NCBI RefSeq assembly: GCF_001612635.1
Contig: NZ_BDAV01000013.1
Coordinates: 248,001 to 312,000, forward strand
Source of the DNA: Nocardia africana NBRC 100379
Lineage (GTDB): Bacteria; Actinomycetota; Actinomycetes; Mycobacteriales; Mycobacteriaceae
Length of the DNA stretch: 64,000 nt
Direction of reading: 5' to 3'
The notes beneath the pieces are model-generated. The model did no database searches and was not told the DNA's origin. It saw only the letters and a list, made by a program, of their open reading frames with translations. This document shows positions 17,413-26,030 of the stretch, one piece after another (the first letter of the stretch is position 1; the number at the start of each line of letters is the position of its first letter). The position numbers and the translations under genes are program-made.

Positions 17413-18243
17413 TCAGGGCAGGAACCGGCTGTTGACGACGTTCGCGATGCGCTGATAGTAGGACGCGGTGGTGCGCACGAACAGATCGAGCGCCTTCGCC
17501 TCCCAGCCGATCAGCACGCGCCCGTGGCCCTTGCGCACGGCCTCGGTGATGGTCTGCGCGGCCATCTCCGGGGTGTGCAGAGCGAGCTGCTTGTCGAAGA
17601 ACGAGGAGAACTTCTGGGCGTCGATCCCCTCCGCGTAGGTGGCGTTGCGCGCCACGGCGGTCTTGATACCGCCGGGATGAACACATGTCACCTTGACCGG
17701 ATGCTTGCGCGCCATCATCTCCTGGCGCAGCGATTCGGTGAACCCGCGCACCGCGAATTTGGCTGCGTTGTACGCACTCTGGCCCGGCACCGCGATCAGG
17801 CCGAACAGACTGGACACGTTGATCACGTGGCCGTCGCCGGATTCGATGAGGGCGGGCAGGAACGCCTTGGTGCCGTTGACGACGCCCCAGAAATCGACAT
17901 CCATGATGCGCTCGATGTCTTTGAACTGGGAATCGACCACCTCGCCGTGGAAGGCGATACCGGCGTTGTTGTAGATCTGGTGCACCACGCCGAAGTGCTT
18001 TTTCACCTCGTCGGCGTAGAGCAGCACCGCTTCACGCTCGGCCACGTTGAGCCGGTCGGACTTCACCTGCGCACCCAGCGCCTCGACGCGGCGGACGGTT
18101 TCGGCCAGGCCCTCGGTGTCGATGTCGGAGAGTGCGAGTTTCGCGCCCCGGCGGGCCAGATTCTCGGCCAGCGCGCGGCCGATACCCGAGCCGGCGCCGG
18201 TGATCACACATACCTTGCCCGTGAAATAAGCGTCATTGCTCAC
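17413..18243 (-). CDS. Short-chain dehydrogenase/reductase in monooxygenase operon
   Basis: 276-aa classical SDR with TGAGSGIG, YNNAG, a catalytic Ser in INVSSLFG and YNAAK (Tyr/Lys). The tail (KALDLFVRTTASYYQRI) is typical of SDRs found with Baeyer-Villiger enzymes. GTG 18243 is chosen because it overlaps the monooxygenase stop in GTGA, the mark of translational coupling; the longer open frame to 18408 lies inside the upstream gene. It probably oxidises a secondary alcohol to the ketone used by the monooxygenase, or the reverse. The substrate is not identified. Confidence 0.85.
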   Translation of the reverse strand: MSNDAYFTGKVCVITGAGSGIGRALAENLARRGAKLALSDIDTEGLAETVRRVEALGAQVKSDRLNVAEREAVLLYADEVKKHFGVVHQIYNNAGIAFHGEVVDSQFKDIERIMDVDFWGVVNGTKAFLPALIESGDGHVINVSSLFGLIAVPGQSAYNAAKFAVRGFTESLRQEMMARKHPVKVTCVHPGGIKTAVARNATYAEGIDAQKFSSFFDKQLALHTPEMAAQTITEAVRKGHGRVLIGWEAKALDLFVRTTASYYQRIANVVNSRFLP

Positions 18244-19859
18244 TGTGCTGTTACCACTTTCAGATCGGAGCGGTCTGCCCCGTCGGTCGATCGGGTCGTG
18301 TCGTATGCCGCGACGTCGAATTTCTCGGTCAGCTTGCGGAAGCGGAAGGTGAAATCGGGCCACAGCGTGGTGTTGTTGCCGTGTTTGTCGAGATACCAGC
18401 TGGCACAACCACCGTTGAGCCAGACACTGTTGGACATGCGGTTCTGCAGATCGCGGTTGTAGCTGTCCTGCACATCCTTGCGCACCTCGACCGTGCGCAG
18501 GCCGCGCTGGTCGAAGGTGTCGATCGCGTCGGCGATGTAGTTGATCTGCGATTCGATCATGTACACCATCGAGGTGTGGCCGAGGCCGACGTTCGGCCCG
18601 AGCAGGAAGAACATGTTCGGGAAGTTGTGGATCGCCGCACCCTTGTAGCCCTGCTGCCCGATCTCGTCGAACAGTTCGGTCAGCGTGCGGCCGTCGCGGC
18701 CCGCGATCGTCTCGTACACCGGCGAATCGGTGACGTGGAATCCGGTCGCCACGATGAGGGCGTCGATCTCGCGCTCGGTGCCGTCGGCGGTGACGATCGA
18801 ATTCGCGCGGATCTCGCGAATGCCGTCGGTGACCACGTCGACGTTGTCGCGGCCGAGCGCCGGGTAGTACTCGTTCGAGATCAGCATGCGCTTGCAGCCG
18901 ATGCGGAAATTCGGCGTGACCTTCTCCCGCAGCTGCGCGTCCGGCACCTCGAGCCGCAGCTTCAGCCGGGCGAGGCCTTCCAACGCGAGCATGGCCGGCG
19001 GGAATTTCGCCAGGCCGACGACCTGCGTCTCACGGGCGGCGTAGATGGCCGCGCGCGACAACTTCTGCACGCCCGGAACGTATTTGAAGGCCAGGCGCTC
19101 GGGCAGGGTGTACGGGCGGTCGATCCGCGGCAGCAGCCACGGCGCGGTGCGCTGGTACACGTCGAGGTGGGCCACCTTCGGCGCGATCGACGGCACGATC
19201 TGGATGGCCGAGGCGCCGGTGCCGATCACCGCGACCCGCTTGCCGGTCAGATCCGCGTCGTGATCCCAGCGCGCGGAGTGGAAGATGCGGCCCTGGAAGT
19301 CGTTGATGCCCTTGATATCCGGAAGGTTCGGCTCGCACAGCGCGCCGACGGCGGAGACCAGGATGTCGGCGGTGAACGCACCCTTGCTGGTCTGCACCTC
19401 CCAGCGGGCCTGCTCCTCGTTCCACCGGGCGCCGGTCATCTCGCAGTCGAAGATGTGCTTGTCCCGCACGCCGTGACGATCGGCCACGCCCTGGATGTAG
19501 GCCTGGATCTCCGGCTGCTTGGAGAACGAGCGCGACCAGTTCGGATTGAGCGCGAACGAGTAGGAGTACAGCTGCGACGGCACATCGCAGGCCGCACCAG
19601 GGTAGGTGTTGTCGCGCCAGGTTCCGCCGACATCGTTGCCGCGCTCCAGCACCAGGTAGTCGTCGCGACCCTGCTGGCTCAAGCGGATGGCCAGGCCCAG
19701 GCCCGAGAATCCACTGCCGACGATCAACGTATGCACATGACGCGCCCCCGCGACACCGCGGCTCCGCCCATCACGGCCTTCGCGGCGCTCTCCGTGGTCA
19801 CGCAAGCTACCGCCTCCGAGCCCGTCGCTACGGCCGTTGTCTGTAACCCTACGACTCAT
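18240..19859 (-). CDS. Flavin-containing Baeyer-Villiger-type monooxygenase
   Basis: 539-aa FAD/NADPH monooxygenase. It has the FAD motif GSGFSGLG (about 48-55), the type I Baeyer-Villiger fingerprint FQGRIFHSARWD (about 186-197, matching FxGxxxHxxxW), a second Rossmann motif GTGASA (about 213) and the ATGFH segment. It resembles M. tuberculosis Rv3049c more than EthA. ATG 19859 has no Shine-Dalgarno, but TTGACT-N17-TAGGCT ends 7 bp before it, so a leaderless mRNA is likely; GTG 19736, nearer the FAD motif, is the alternative. It is the first gene of the run BVMO, SDR, esterase, FadD and is divergent from a TetR gene. Confidence 0.88.
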   Translation of the reverse strand: MSRRVTDNGRSDGLGGGSLRDHGERREGRDGRSRGVAGARHVHTLIVGSGFSGLGLAIRLSQQGRDDYLVLERGNDVGGTWRDNTYPGAACDVPSQLYSYSFALNPNWSRSFSKQPEIQAYIQGVADRHGVRDKHIFDCEMTGARWNEEQARWEVQTSKGAFTADILVSAVGALCEPNLPDIKGINDFQGRIFHSARWDHDADLTGKRVAVIGTGASAIQIVPSIAPKVAHLDVYQRTAPWLLPRIDRPYTLPERLAFKYVPGVQKLSRAAIYAARETQVVGLAKFPPAMLALEGLARLKLRLEVPDAQLREKVTPNFRIGCKRMLISNEYYPALGRDNVDVVTDGIREIRANSIVTADGTEREIDALIVATGFHVTDSPVYETIAGRDGRTLTELFDEIGQQGYKGAAIHNFPNMFFLLGPNVGLGHTSMVYMIESQINYIADAIDTFDQRGLRTVEVRKDVQDSYNRDLQNRMSNSVWLNGGCASWYLDKHGNNTTLWPDFTFRFRKLTEKFDVAAYDTTRSTDGADRSDLKVVTAQ

Positions 19860-19866
19860 GTATCCA

Positions 19867-19921
19867 AGCCTACGATCCTATTGAGCAGGAGTCAACAGTA
19901 TTGACTACCGTTCAGTAGGAT
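19867..19921. promoter_or_regulatory. Divergent promoters and TetR operator
   Basis: Minus-strand promoter: TTGACT (19895-19890), 17 bp, TAGGCT (19872-19867). Plus-strand -10: TAGGAT (19916-19921), 7 bp before GTG 19929. Between them is the palindrome GTCAA-N5-TTGAC (19891-19905) and, overlapping it, CTAC-N6-GTAG (19905-19918). One bound TetR dimer could block both promoters. Confidence 0.6.
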
Positions 19922-19928
19922 GGCAACC

Positions 19929-20579
19929 GTGAGTGACAACGGTCCCGGCACCAAACGGGTGCGGCTGAGCCCGGGCGAACGCCGCGAACAGCTGGTGTCC
20001 CTGGGCGTGAAAATGCTGCGCGACCGCACGCTGGAGGACATCTCCATCGGGGAGATCGCGCGGCAGGCCGGAATCTCGCGCGGCCTGCTGTTCCACTACT
20101 TCGCGTCGAAGCAGGATTTCCAGCGCGCCATCGTGCGCCGCGCCAACGAGGAACTACTCGCTCGCACCATGCCCGACCGCAGCCTCGATCTGTTCAGCAT
20201 GCTGCGCGACGCGGTCGAACGCTATATCGATTACGTCAGCGAGAACCGGATCTCCTATCAGGGCCTGCTGCGCGGTCCCGCCAGCGGCAGCCCCGAACTG
20301 GTGGCCCTCGCCGACGCCACCCGCGATGCCATGGTGGACCGCATCCTCGCCGAAACCCCGCTGGCGGCGGACGATCCCGAACTGCCGCGGCTTCGCCTGG
20401 TCTTCCGCGGCTGGATCGCGTTCGTCGAGGAGACGACGCTGATCTGGTTGCGGGAGGAGCAGATCAGCCGTACCCAGTTGATCGACACCCTGGTCGGCGC
20501 ACTGCCCGCGCTCGCCATGCATCCGGTGCTCACCGAATGGCTGGCCGGTTCGGCCGGCGGCAACGTCCTGCCCGCGTGA
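19929..20579 (+). CDS. TetR-family regulator of the monooxygenase operon
   Basis: 216-aa regulator. The N-terminal HTH (GERREQLVSLGVKML ... ISIGEIARQAGISRGLLFHYFASKQDF) is a textbook TetR_N domain, residues about 15-65; the rest is the ligand-binding helical domain. GTG 19929 is preferred over ATG 19920 because TAGGAT lies 7 bp upstream (leaderless pattern) and ATG 19920 would have no usable signal. It is divergent from the Baeyer-Villiger operon with a palindrome between, so it is probably its repressor. Its stop is 2 bp from the stop of the opposite-strand MFS gene. Confidence 0.85.
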   Translation: MSDNGPGTKRVRLSPGERREQLVSLGVKMLRDRTLEDISIGEIARQAGISRGLLFHYFASKQDFQRAIVRRANEELLARTMPDRSLDLFSMLRDAVERYIDYVSENRISYQGLLRGPASGSPELVALADATRDAMVDRILAETPLAADDPELPRLRLVFRGWIAFVEETTLIWLREEQISRTQLIDTLVGALPALAMHPVLTEWLAGSAGGNVLPA

Positions 20580-20581
20580 GC

Positions 20582-22171
20582 TCAGTCCTCGTGCGCGTAA
20601 CCGGCGCGATCGCCGCGCCGCGGTAGCCAGAGCGCGGTGACCACCGCGGCGACCAGAATCATGATCGCCGACACCAGCAGCGCTACCTCGAGCCCGCGGT
20701 GGAAGGCCTCGTAGGTGGCGTGGATGACCCGGTTCACGATCGGTCCGTAGGCAGCCGAGGCCGCCGCGTCACCCCCGGCCGGAACATTGCCGGTCTCGAT
20801 GGCGTCGATGACGATGGCCTGGAAATTCGCCGGAACGCCGATCTGCCGCAATCGATCTCGCAGATCCGAGTTCAGGAACGAGTTGACCAGCGAACCCAGT
20901 GCGGCCACACCGACCACCGCCCCGACCTGACGCATGGTGTTGGTGGCCGCGGCGGCCATGCCGGAGTGTTCGGCCGGAACCCCGGACAGAACGGCCGAGG
21001 TCAGCGGCACGACCGCGATGCCGAAACCGAGACCCGCGAGCATCAGGGCCAGCGCCAGGGGCGTGAATTCGACCGTGACACCGAGGAACTGGCGAGTGAG
21101 CAGGATACCCGCGGCGCCGAGCACACACCCGGCGATCATCGGCGTCCGGGAGCCGCGCAGCGCCACCCAGAATCCGGAGATCAGCGAGCCGACGATGATC
21201 GCCACGGCCATCGGGCCGAAGACCGCGGCGGTTCGCCAGCCCGAATAGTCCAGCACCTCCTGCAGATACAGCGCGGTGAAGAAGAAGATCGAGAAGATCC
21301 CGAAGTAGACCGCGAACGCGACCACCAGCGCACTGCGCACCAGCGGGCGCTCCAGATAGCGGAAGTCGAACATCGGATTGGCCGCGCGCGACTCGACCAC
21401 CAGGAAGGCGACGAAGGCGATCGCTCCGATCACGAACAGCGTGATCACCGAGGCGGCCGAATAGCCCACCTGCTCACCGGAGATGGCCGCGTAGATCACG
21501 CAGCCGAGAAATGTTGCGCCCGAGACGAATCCGGCCCAGTCGACCGGGCCCGGTTGCGGATCGGCGCTCTCCGGCACGAACTTCAGCGCCGCCGCCAGCA
21601 CCACCACGCCGACGATCAGGTTGAACCAGAAGATCGAACGCCAGCCGAACGCCCCGACCAGCACACCGCCGATCACCGGCCCCAGCGCCAGCGCCAATCC
21701 GGAAACCGCCGCCCACGCGCCCAGTGCCTTCGCGCGGGCGCCGCGATCGGGGAAGAGGTGCCTGATCACCGACAGCGTGCCCGGTTCGGAGGCCGCCGCA
21801 CCGACACCCATCACCGCACGACCGGCGATCAGGATCGTGACACTGCCGGCCACCGCGGACGACACCGAGCCGATCGCGAACACGATCAGTCCGCCGACCA
21901 TGACGCGTTTGCGCCCCCATCGGTCGCCGAGGGTGCCCGCGGTGAGCATCAGGCTCGCGAACACCAGCGTGTAGGCATTCACCACCCACTGCAGCGACAC
22001 CACACCGGCATGCAGGTCGGACTGGACCGCGCCGAGGGCGACGCTGACGATCGTGGTGTCGAGGAAGGTGACGAACAGGACGGCCGTGACCACCGCGAGC
22101 GCCACATAGGGACGCTCGGCTCCGGTCGATGGAGGTTGCGCCGCAACGGGATCCCTCGCCGACGACGTCAT
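20582..22171 (-). CDS. MFS transporter, DHA2 family (14 helices)
   Basis: 529-aa drug-type exporter. It has helix 1 with FLDTTIVSVALGAVQSDL, the motif-A loop GTLGDRWGRKRVM, motif C in helix 5 (SGLALALGPVIGG) and about 14 hydrophobic segments. ATG 22171 has GAGGTCG upstream; the long open frame to 22321 runs back through the preceding lipoprotein gene and is not used. It starts 8 bp after the MTB12-like lipoprotein stop, so the two are probably co-transcribed, an unusual pairing of a secreted lipoprotein and an exporter. Substrate unknown. Confidence 0.87.
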   Translation of the reverse strand: MTSSARDPVAAQPPSTGAERPYVALAVVTAVLFVTFLDTTIVSVALGAVQSDLHAGVVSLQWVVNAYTLVFASLMLTAGTLGDRWGRKRVMVGGLIVFAIGSVSSAVAGSVTILIAGRAVMGVGAAASEPGTLSVIRHLFPDRGARAKALGAWAAVSGLALALGPVIGGVLVGAFGWRSIFWFNLIVGVVVLAAALKFVPESADPQPGPVDWAGFVSGATFLGCVIYAAISGEQVGYSAASVITLFVIGAIAFVAFLVVESRAANPMFDFRYLERPLVRSALVVAFAVYFGIFSIFFFTALYLQEVLDYSGWRTAAVFGPMAVAIIVGSLISGFWVALRGSRTPMIAGCVLGAAGILLTRQFLGVTVEFTPLALALMLAGLGFGIAVVPLTSAVLSGVPAEHSGMAAAATNTMRQVGAVVGVAALGSLVNSFLNSDLRDRLRQIGVPANFQAIVIDAIETGNVPAGGDAAASAAYGPIVNRVIHATYEAFHRGLEVALLVSAIMILVAAVVTALWLPRRGDRAGYAHED

Positions 22172-22178
22172 CGCGACC

Positions 22179-22748
22179 TCAACTGGTCGGCGCAGGAACG
22201 ATGGTGGGCCCGCCCGGCGCCGCCGTTGTCGCGCCCGGAGCCGGCGACGCACCCGGGGCCGGCGTCGCCGAGGCCGCACCGCAGACCGGCGGGGCCGCGC
22301 CCTCCAGCGTGAGCAGCGCACAGAAGGTCGCGGCAGTCACCTTCCAGGTGCCCTCGATCCGCACGGCGCCGCCCTGCTGACCGGACAGCGCCGGAGCGCC
22401 GTTGAACAGCACGTCGAAGGTGACATCGGCGTGGTCGGTGCTGGTACTCGCGACATTGGTGACCTTGGCCGAGGCGGATTTGGCCATCGGCGAATCGGCC
22501 TGCGCCTTGATCGCGGCGGCGAATGCGGGCCCGTTCTCCAGGAGGGCGACCTTCTGGTCGGCGGAGGTGGATCCGTCGAAGAAGCGCTCGAAGTTCCGGC
22601 TGACCGCCTGGGTCACCGTCGGCGTGCCGCTACTCGATGTTTCGGCGGACTTGCCGCCGGAGTCGTTGCTGCCGCACGCCGCGGTCACCAGCGCGGTAAG
22701 AGCGCATGCCGCAAGCATTTTCGCCACGATCGCACGATCGAACATCAT
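22179..22748 (-). CDS. Putative lipoprotein with MTB12-like domain
   Basis: About 190-aa exported protein with an N-terminal signal (LAACALTALVTAACGS) ending in a lipobox-like VTAAC, so probably lipid-anchored outside. Residues about 40-160 (TVTQAVSRNFERFFDGS ... VTFDVLFNG) resemble the low-molecular-weight antigen MTB12/CFP-2 and related mycobacterial lipoproteins of unknown function. The last about 35 residues are Ala/Pro-rich. The start is ATG 22748 (or 22745), with GGAGG just upstream. It is followed within 8 bp by an MFS gene. Confidence 0.7.
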   Translation of the reverse strand: MMFDRAIVAKMLAACALTALVTAACGSNDSGGKSAETSSSGTPTVTQAVSRNFERFFDGSTSADQKVALLENGPAFAAAIKAQADSPMAKSASAKVTNVASTSTDHADVTFDVLFNGAPALSGQQGGAVRIEGTWKVTAATFCALLTLEGAAPPVCGAASATPAPGASPAPGATTAAPGGPTIVPAPTS

Positions 22749-22814
22749 GCGGCCTCCCTCGGTGACGGTAGGCTCGGTGATCAACTCGCTCGAAGACTAC
22801 TCGCCGGACCGGGA

Positions 22815-25001
22815 CTACGGACGCTTATCGGACACGAATGTGGTATCGGCGAGTTCGGCCAGTACGTCGGGCAACTCGGCGGCGACCGCCCGCGCCTCGA
22901 GGATCGCCGGATCCACCGAGAGCCCGATCCCCACGTCGCCGTTCCAGCTCAGCACCCCCGCGACCAGCGGCACTCCCGGCGCCGAGGGCAGAATCGGAAA
23001 CACTTGGGTGATCGGCATATTCGCGAAAGTCATCGCCAGATCGGGACCGGCCATGTTGGAGACGATCGCGTGGAAGAACCGCCCGCCGTATACCGACCGC
23101 GCGAAGGCCCCCACCGCCGGTTCGGGAAACACCCTGAGCACCCGGTCCATCACGAAATGCGAGGCGAGCGCCCGGGTCCCGGAATGCAGCCGGTCGCTGC
23201 GGGTGCGGATCTCGGCCAGTCGTTGCGCCGGGGTCGCCGCCGTCAGCGGGATGTCGATCATCACGGCGGCGGTGGAATTGCCCTCCGCCCCCGACGTCGG
23301 GTCGCGCACCATCAACGGCACGGCCACCCGGATCTGCCCGCCGAGTCGCTCGCCCAGGTCGGGACGAAGACGCTGCAGCGCGGTGACGGTGACGCTCAGC
23401 AGCACATCGGTCACCCGGGCGCGATGCGAACGAGCTACGGCCCGAACGGTTTCCAGATCCAGTGAGCAGACGGTGAACACGCGTCGCAGACAGTCGTCGG
23501 GCAGTGTTCCCCTCGGCTGGGCGTCGGCGGCCAACTGCGCCAGACCGGCCGCGGTGCCGGCGACGGCGGTCCCCCAGCTCGGCGGCTCACGCTCGGCCAC
23601 CGGCAGATCGATGGTCGGTCGCAGCAGGCGCAGCGCCTGCACCACCGTGCCGATGCCGTCGGCGACCACGTGATGCAGCAGGAGGACCACACCGATCGCG
23701 CCCGCCTCCGGGTCGCGCACCAGGACGAGCCGCCACAGCGGCCGATCCTTCGGCAGCACCTCGGCGGCCAGATCCGTGACCACCCGGCTGATGCCGTCCA
23801 CGCGCCGTGCCACCGCGCTCGGCGTCATGGTCGCCTCGGCCGTCGCCGGACCACGTGATTCCACCGCCGCGGACTCCCCGGTGCCCGCTGCCGGGCCGAC
23901 GGCGACACCGGTGGTGAGCACTGCGCTGAAAGTCGCTGGGCCATCGGGATATTCACGATCTCCGTCCGCCGCGAGCCCAGCCCCTCGACGGCCCGGGTCG
24001 CCGACGGCATCCGACGAGCTACCCGCGATCGTGCGCTCGGTGACGTGCCAGTCCCAGTCGACCGGACTGTCCACCCAACGTGCCCGGCGCCACCGCCCCG
24101 GCTGGTCCAGACGCTGCTGGAACCGCGGCAGATGTGCCAGCTCGCCCTGGACCAGCTCCCGGACCGCGGCGAGGCCGGGCCCGCCGTCGGCCCGCGGCCG
24201 GAACACGACCATGCCGCCCACCTGCTGCGGAATGCCGGACTTCTCGATATGCAGGAAGAAGGCGTCGGCGGGTGGCACCACGGGCGGTCGCGCGTACCAG
24301 CGGTCGACCGACTGGATGCTCACCGCGACGAAGGCCACCGCGATCACCGCATCGAGGATGAAGTGATTCGCGGTCGCGACGATCACATAGGTGGTCAGTC
24401 CGACGTGGAAGGCGCTGAGCATCTGCACCGCCCAGCCGCCGGAGACCCGGGCCAGCACCACACTCACCCACAGCGCCCAGCCGACGTGCAGCGACGGCAC
24501 GGCCGCGAGTTGATTCGCGCCCGACACCAGCGACGAACCCCAGGAACCCCAGGTGTGGCCGTCGACGACGGTGTCGGTGAAGTGCAGCTCGGGCAGCAGC
24601 CGCGGCGGAGTGACCGGGAAGAACGCGAAACACGCGATGGCCAGGACGTTCAGCAGCAGAAACGAGTCGCGGGCGCGGGCGTATTCGGCGCGGCGGCGAA
24701 AATACAGCCAGAACAGCAGCGCGAAGGCACTGATGATGTAGGTGAAGGCGTATTCGTAGTTGGCCAGGGTCGCGAGCAGCGCGCGCGATTCCAGCCAGCG
24801 GTTGAGCGGGCGCTCGACGTCGATGGCGAGCCACTGTTCGAGATCGACGATGCGATGGGCATTGCGATCGGCCGATTCGCGGCGAGCCGGGGTGTGCAGG
24901 GCGTCGACCGCCAGGTACAGGCCGAAGACCGCGAGCCCGACCACACAGTCCCGCCACAGCACCGGACGCGACGGATTGCCCACACAACCGTCATAACACA
25001 T
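22815..25001 (-). CDS. Fusion: PAP2-type phosphatase membrane domain + WS/DGAT acyltransferase
   Basis: About 728-aa protein. The N-terminal part (to about 240) has six hydrophobic segments and PAP2-superfamily motifs: VPSLHVGW (about 167) and NHFILD (about 210, the His-Asp pair of motif 3), of the Aur1/PAP2_3 type. The C-terminal part is a wax-ester synthase/diacylglycerol acyltransferase with the catalytic HHVVADG (about 442-448) and typical WS/DGAT text (NMAGP ... PGVPLVAGVLSWNGD). A low-complexity stretch of about 70 residues interrupts the acyltransferase before its core. The fusion suggests dephosphorylation of a lipid phosphate to an alcohol or diacylglycerol, then acylation, in one chain. 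ATG 25001 and GTG 24983 are both possible; neither has a clear Shine-Dalgarno. It starts 14 bp after the DMT transporter stop. Confidence 0.8.
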   Translation of the reverse strand: MCYDGCVGNPSRPVLWRDCVVGLAVFGLYLAVDALHTPARRESADRNAHRIVDLEQWLAIDVERPLNRWLESRALLATLANYEYAFTYIISAFALLFWLYFRRRAEYARARDSFLLLNVLAIACFAFFPVTPPRLLPELHFTDTVVDGHTWGSWGSSLVSGANQLAAVPSLHVGWALWVSVVLARVSGGWAVQMLSAFHVGLTTYVIVATANHFILDAVIAVAFVAVSIQSVDRWYARPPVVPPADAFFLHIEKSGIPQQVGGMVVFRPRADGGPGLAAVRELVQGELAHLPRFQQRLDQPGRWRRARWVDSPVDWDWHVTERTIAGSSSDAVGDPGRRGAGLAADGDREYPDGPATFSAVLTTGVAVGPAAGTGESAAVESRGPATAEATMTPSAVARRVDGISRVVTDLAAEVLPKDRPLWRLVLVRDPEAGAIGVVLLLHHVVADGIGTVVQALRLLRPTIDLPVAEREPPSWGTAVAGTAAGLAQLAADAQPRGTLPDDCLRRVFTVCSLDLETVRAVARSHRARVTDVLLSVTVTALQRLRPDLGERLGGQIRVAVPLMVRDPTSGAEGNSTAAVMIDIPLTAATPAQRLAEIRTRSDRLHSGTRALASHFVMDRVLRVFPEPAVGAFARSVYGGRFFHAIVSNMAGPDLAMTFANMPITQVFPILPSAPGVPLVAGVLSWNGDVGIGLSVDPAILEARAVAAELPDVLAELADTTFVSDKRP

Positions 25002-25014
25002 GTGTCGCAAGCTT

Positions 25015-25932
25015 TTACGACATCAGGCTGGGCGATTCGTCGGTTATCTCCTTGTTACCGGCGTAGAACGCGCGGGCCAGCGGCGAATGGGCGAGTCCGC
25101 CGATACCGGCCGCGATCAGCGCTCCGGCGACCGCGATCCCGGCCAGCGACCCGGCGGTGTGCGGGAGCGCGACCTTGAAGGCCAGCACGCCGACCACGTA
25201 ACTGACGATCGGATTCGTCACGCTCATAGCCGCGATCGCCCACGGCAGCGGACCGGCGGCGAAGGCGGTCTGTTCCAGTACCAGCCCACTGAGTGTGGAG
25301 ACGGCGAGCAGATAGCCGGGCCAGTCGGTGGCGGTGGCGGGAATGCCGCGATAGATCAGATCCTCGGTGGTCAGCTTCATGAAGACGGCGCTCATCGCGA
25401 AACAGACACCGGCGGCCACCGCGACGAGATTGGCCGCCACCCAGATCGGACAGCGGATGCTGATCAGGGCCAGCAGCGCCACCAGCCCCGCGGCGGAGAA
25501 GGTGGCCAGCAAGACGCGGCCGCGATCCGGATCACCCTCCAGCGGCGCCACGCCGCCGACGCCGAACAGCACGCCCAGCCCGGCGCAGACCAGCAGCGCG
25601 AACCAGATGTCGCGGCCGCGCGGGCGACGCCGGCGTCCGAACGCCTCGAGCGGAACCGCGAACAGCAACTGCGTCGACATCAGCGGCTGCACGGCGGCCA
25701 CCGAGCCCAGATGCAGCGCCGCCGCCTGGGTGAGGAAACCCGCGAGATTCGTGATCCAGCCGCGCAGCCAGGTGCCGCTGCGCAGCAGACGGTGCATGAG
25801 TGTGGTCATACCGAAGACCCGGGCCGCCCGGGGTTGTTCGGCGACCACGATGCGCGCCGCGCGCTGTTGCAGATAACCGGCCGCGGCGAACAAGAACGCG
25901 GCCAGCACTCCCAACGCGATGACCAGGACCAT
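25015..25932 (-). CDS. DMT-superfamily (EamA-like) membrane transporter
   Basis: 305-aa integral membrane protein with about 9-10 hydrophobic segments in two repeats, starting MVLVIALGVLAAFLFAAAGY; it fits the drug/metabolite transporter superfamily (DMT/NIPA-like). ATG 25930-25932 has a GGGGGT stretch upstream. It is the first gene of a minus-strand pair with the PAP2-DGAT fusion, 14 bp apart, so a lipid-related or precursor transport role is conceivable but not shown. No specific substrate motif is recognised. Confidence 0.7.
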   Translation of the reverse strand: MVLVIALGVLAAFLFAAAGYLQQRAARIVVAEQPRAARVFGMTTLMHRLLRSGTWLRGWITNLAGFLTQAAALHLGSVAAVQPLMSTQLLFAVPLEAFGRRRRPRGRDIWFALLVCAGLGVLFGVGGVAPLEGDPDRGRVLLATFSAAGLVALLALISIRCPIWVAANLVAVAAGVCFAMSAVFMKLTTEDLIYRGIPATATDWPGYLLAVSTLSGLVLEQTAFAAGPLPWAIAAMSVTNPIVSYVVGVLAFKVALPHTAGSLAGIAVAGALIAAGIGGLAHSPLARAFYAGNKEITDESPSLMS

Positions 25933-26030
25933 GCGGACCCCCGCTCAGGTGATCTATTCGCACTGTACGCCCGAATCCGTGCCGAACCTGATCATGAACG
26001 ACGCGCCGGAACGGCGGACGGACGGGGTGC

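Noticed and set aside
18381..19904. 507-aa frame antisense to the Baeyer-Villiger monooxygenase
   Set aside because: Mirror of a well-supported gene with catalytic motifs; no motif of its own.
20699..22312. 537-aa frame antisense to the MFS gene
   Set aside because: Composition dominated by Arg, His and Gln, typical of reversed hydrophobic coding sequence.
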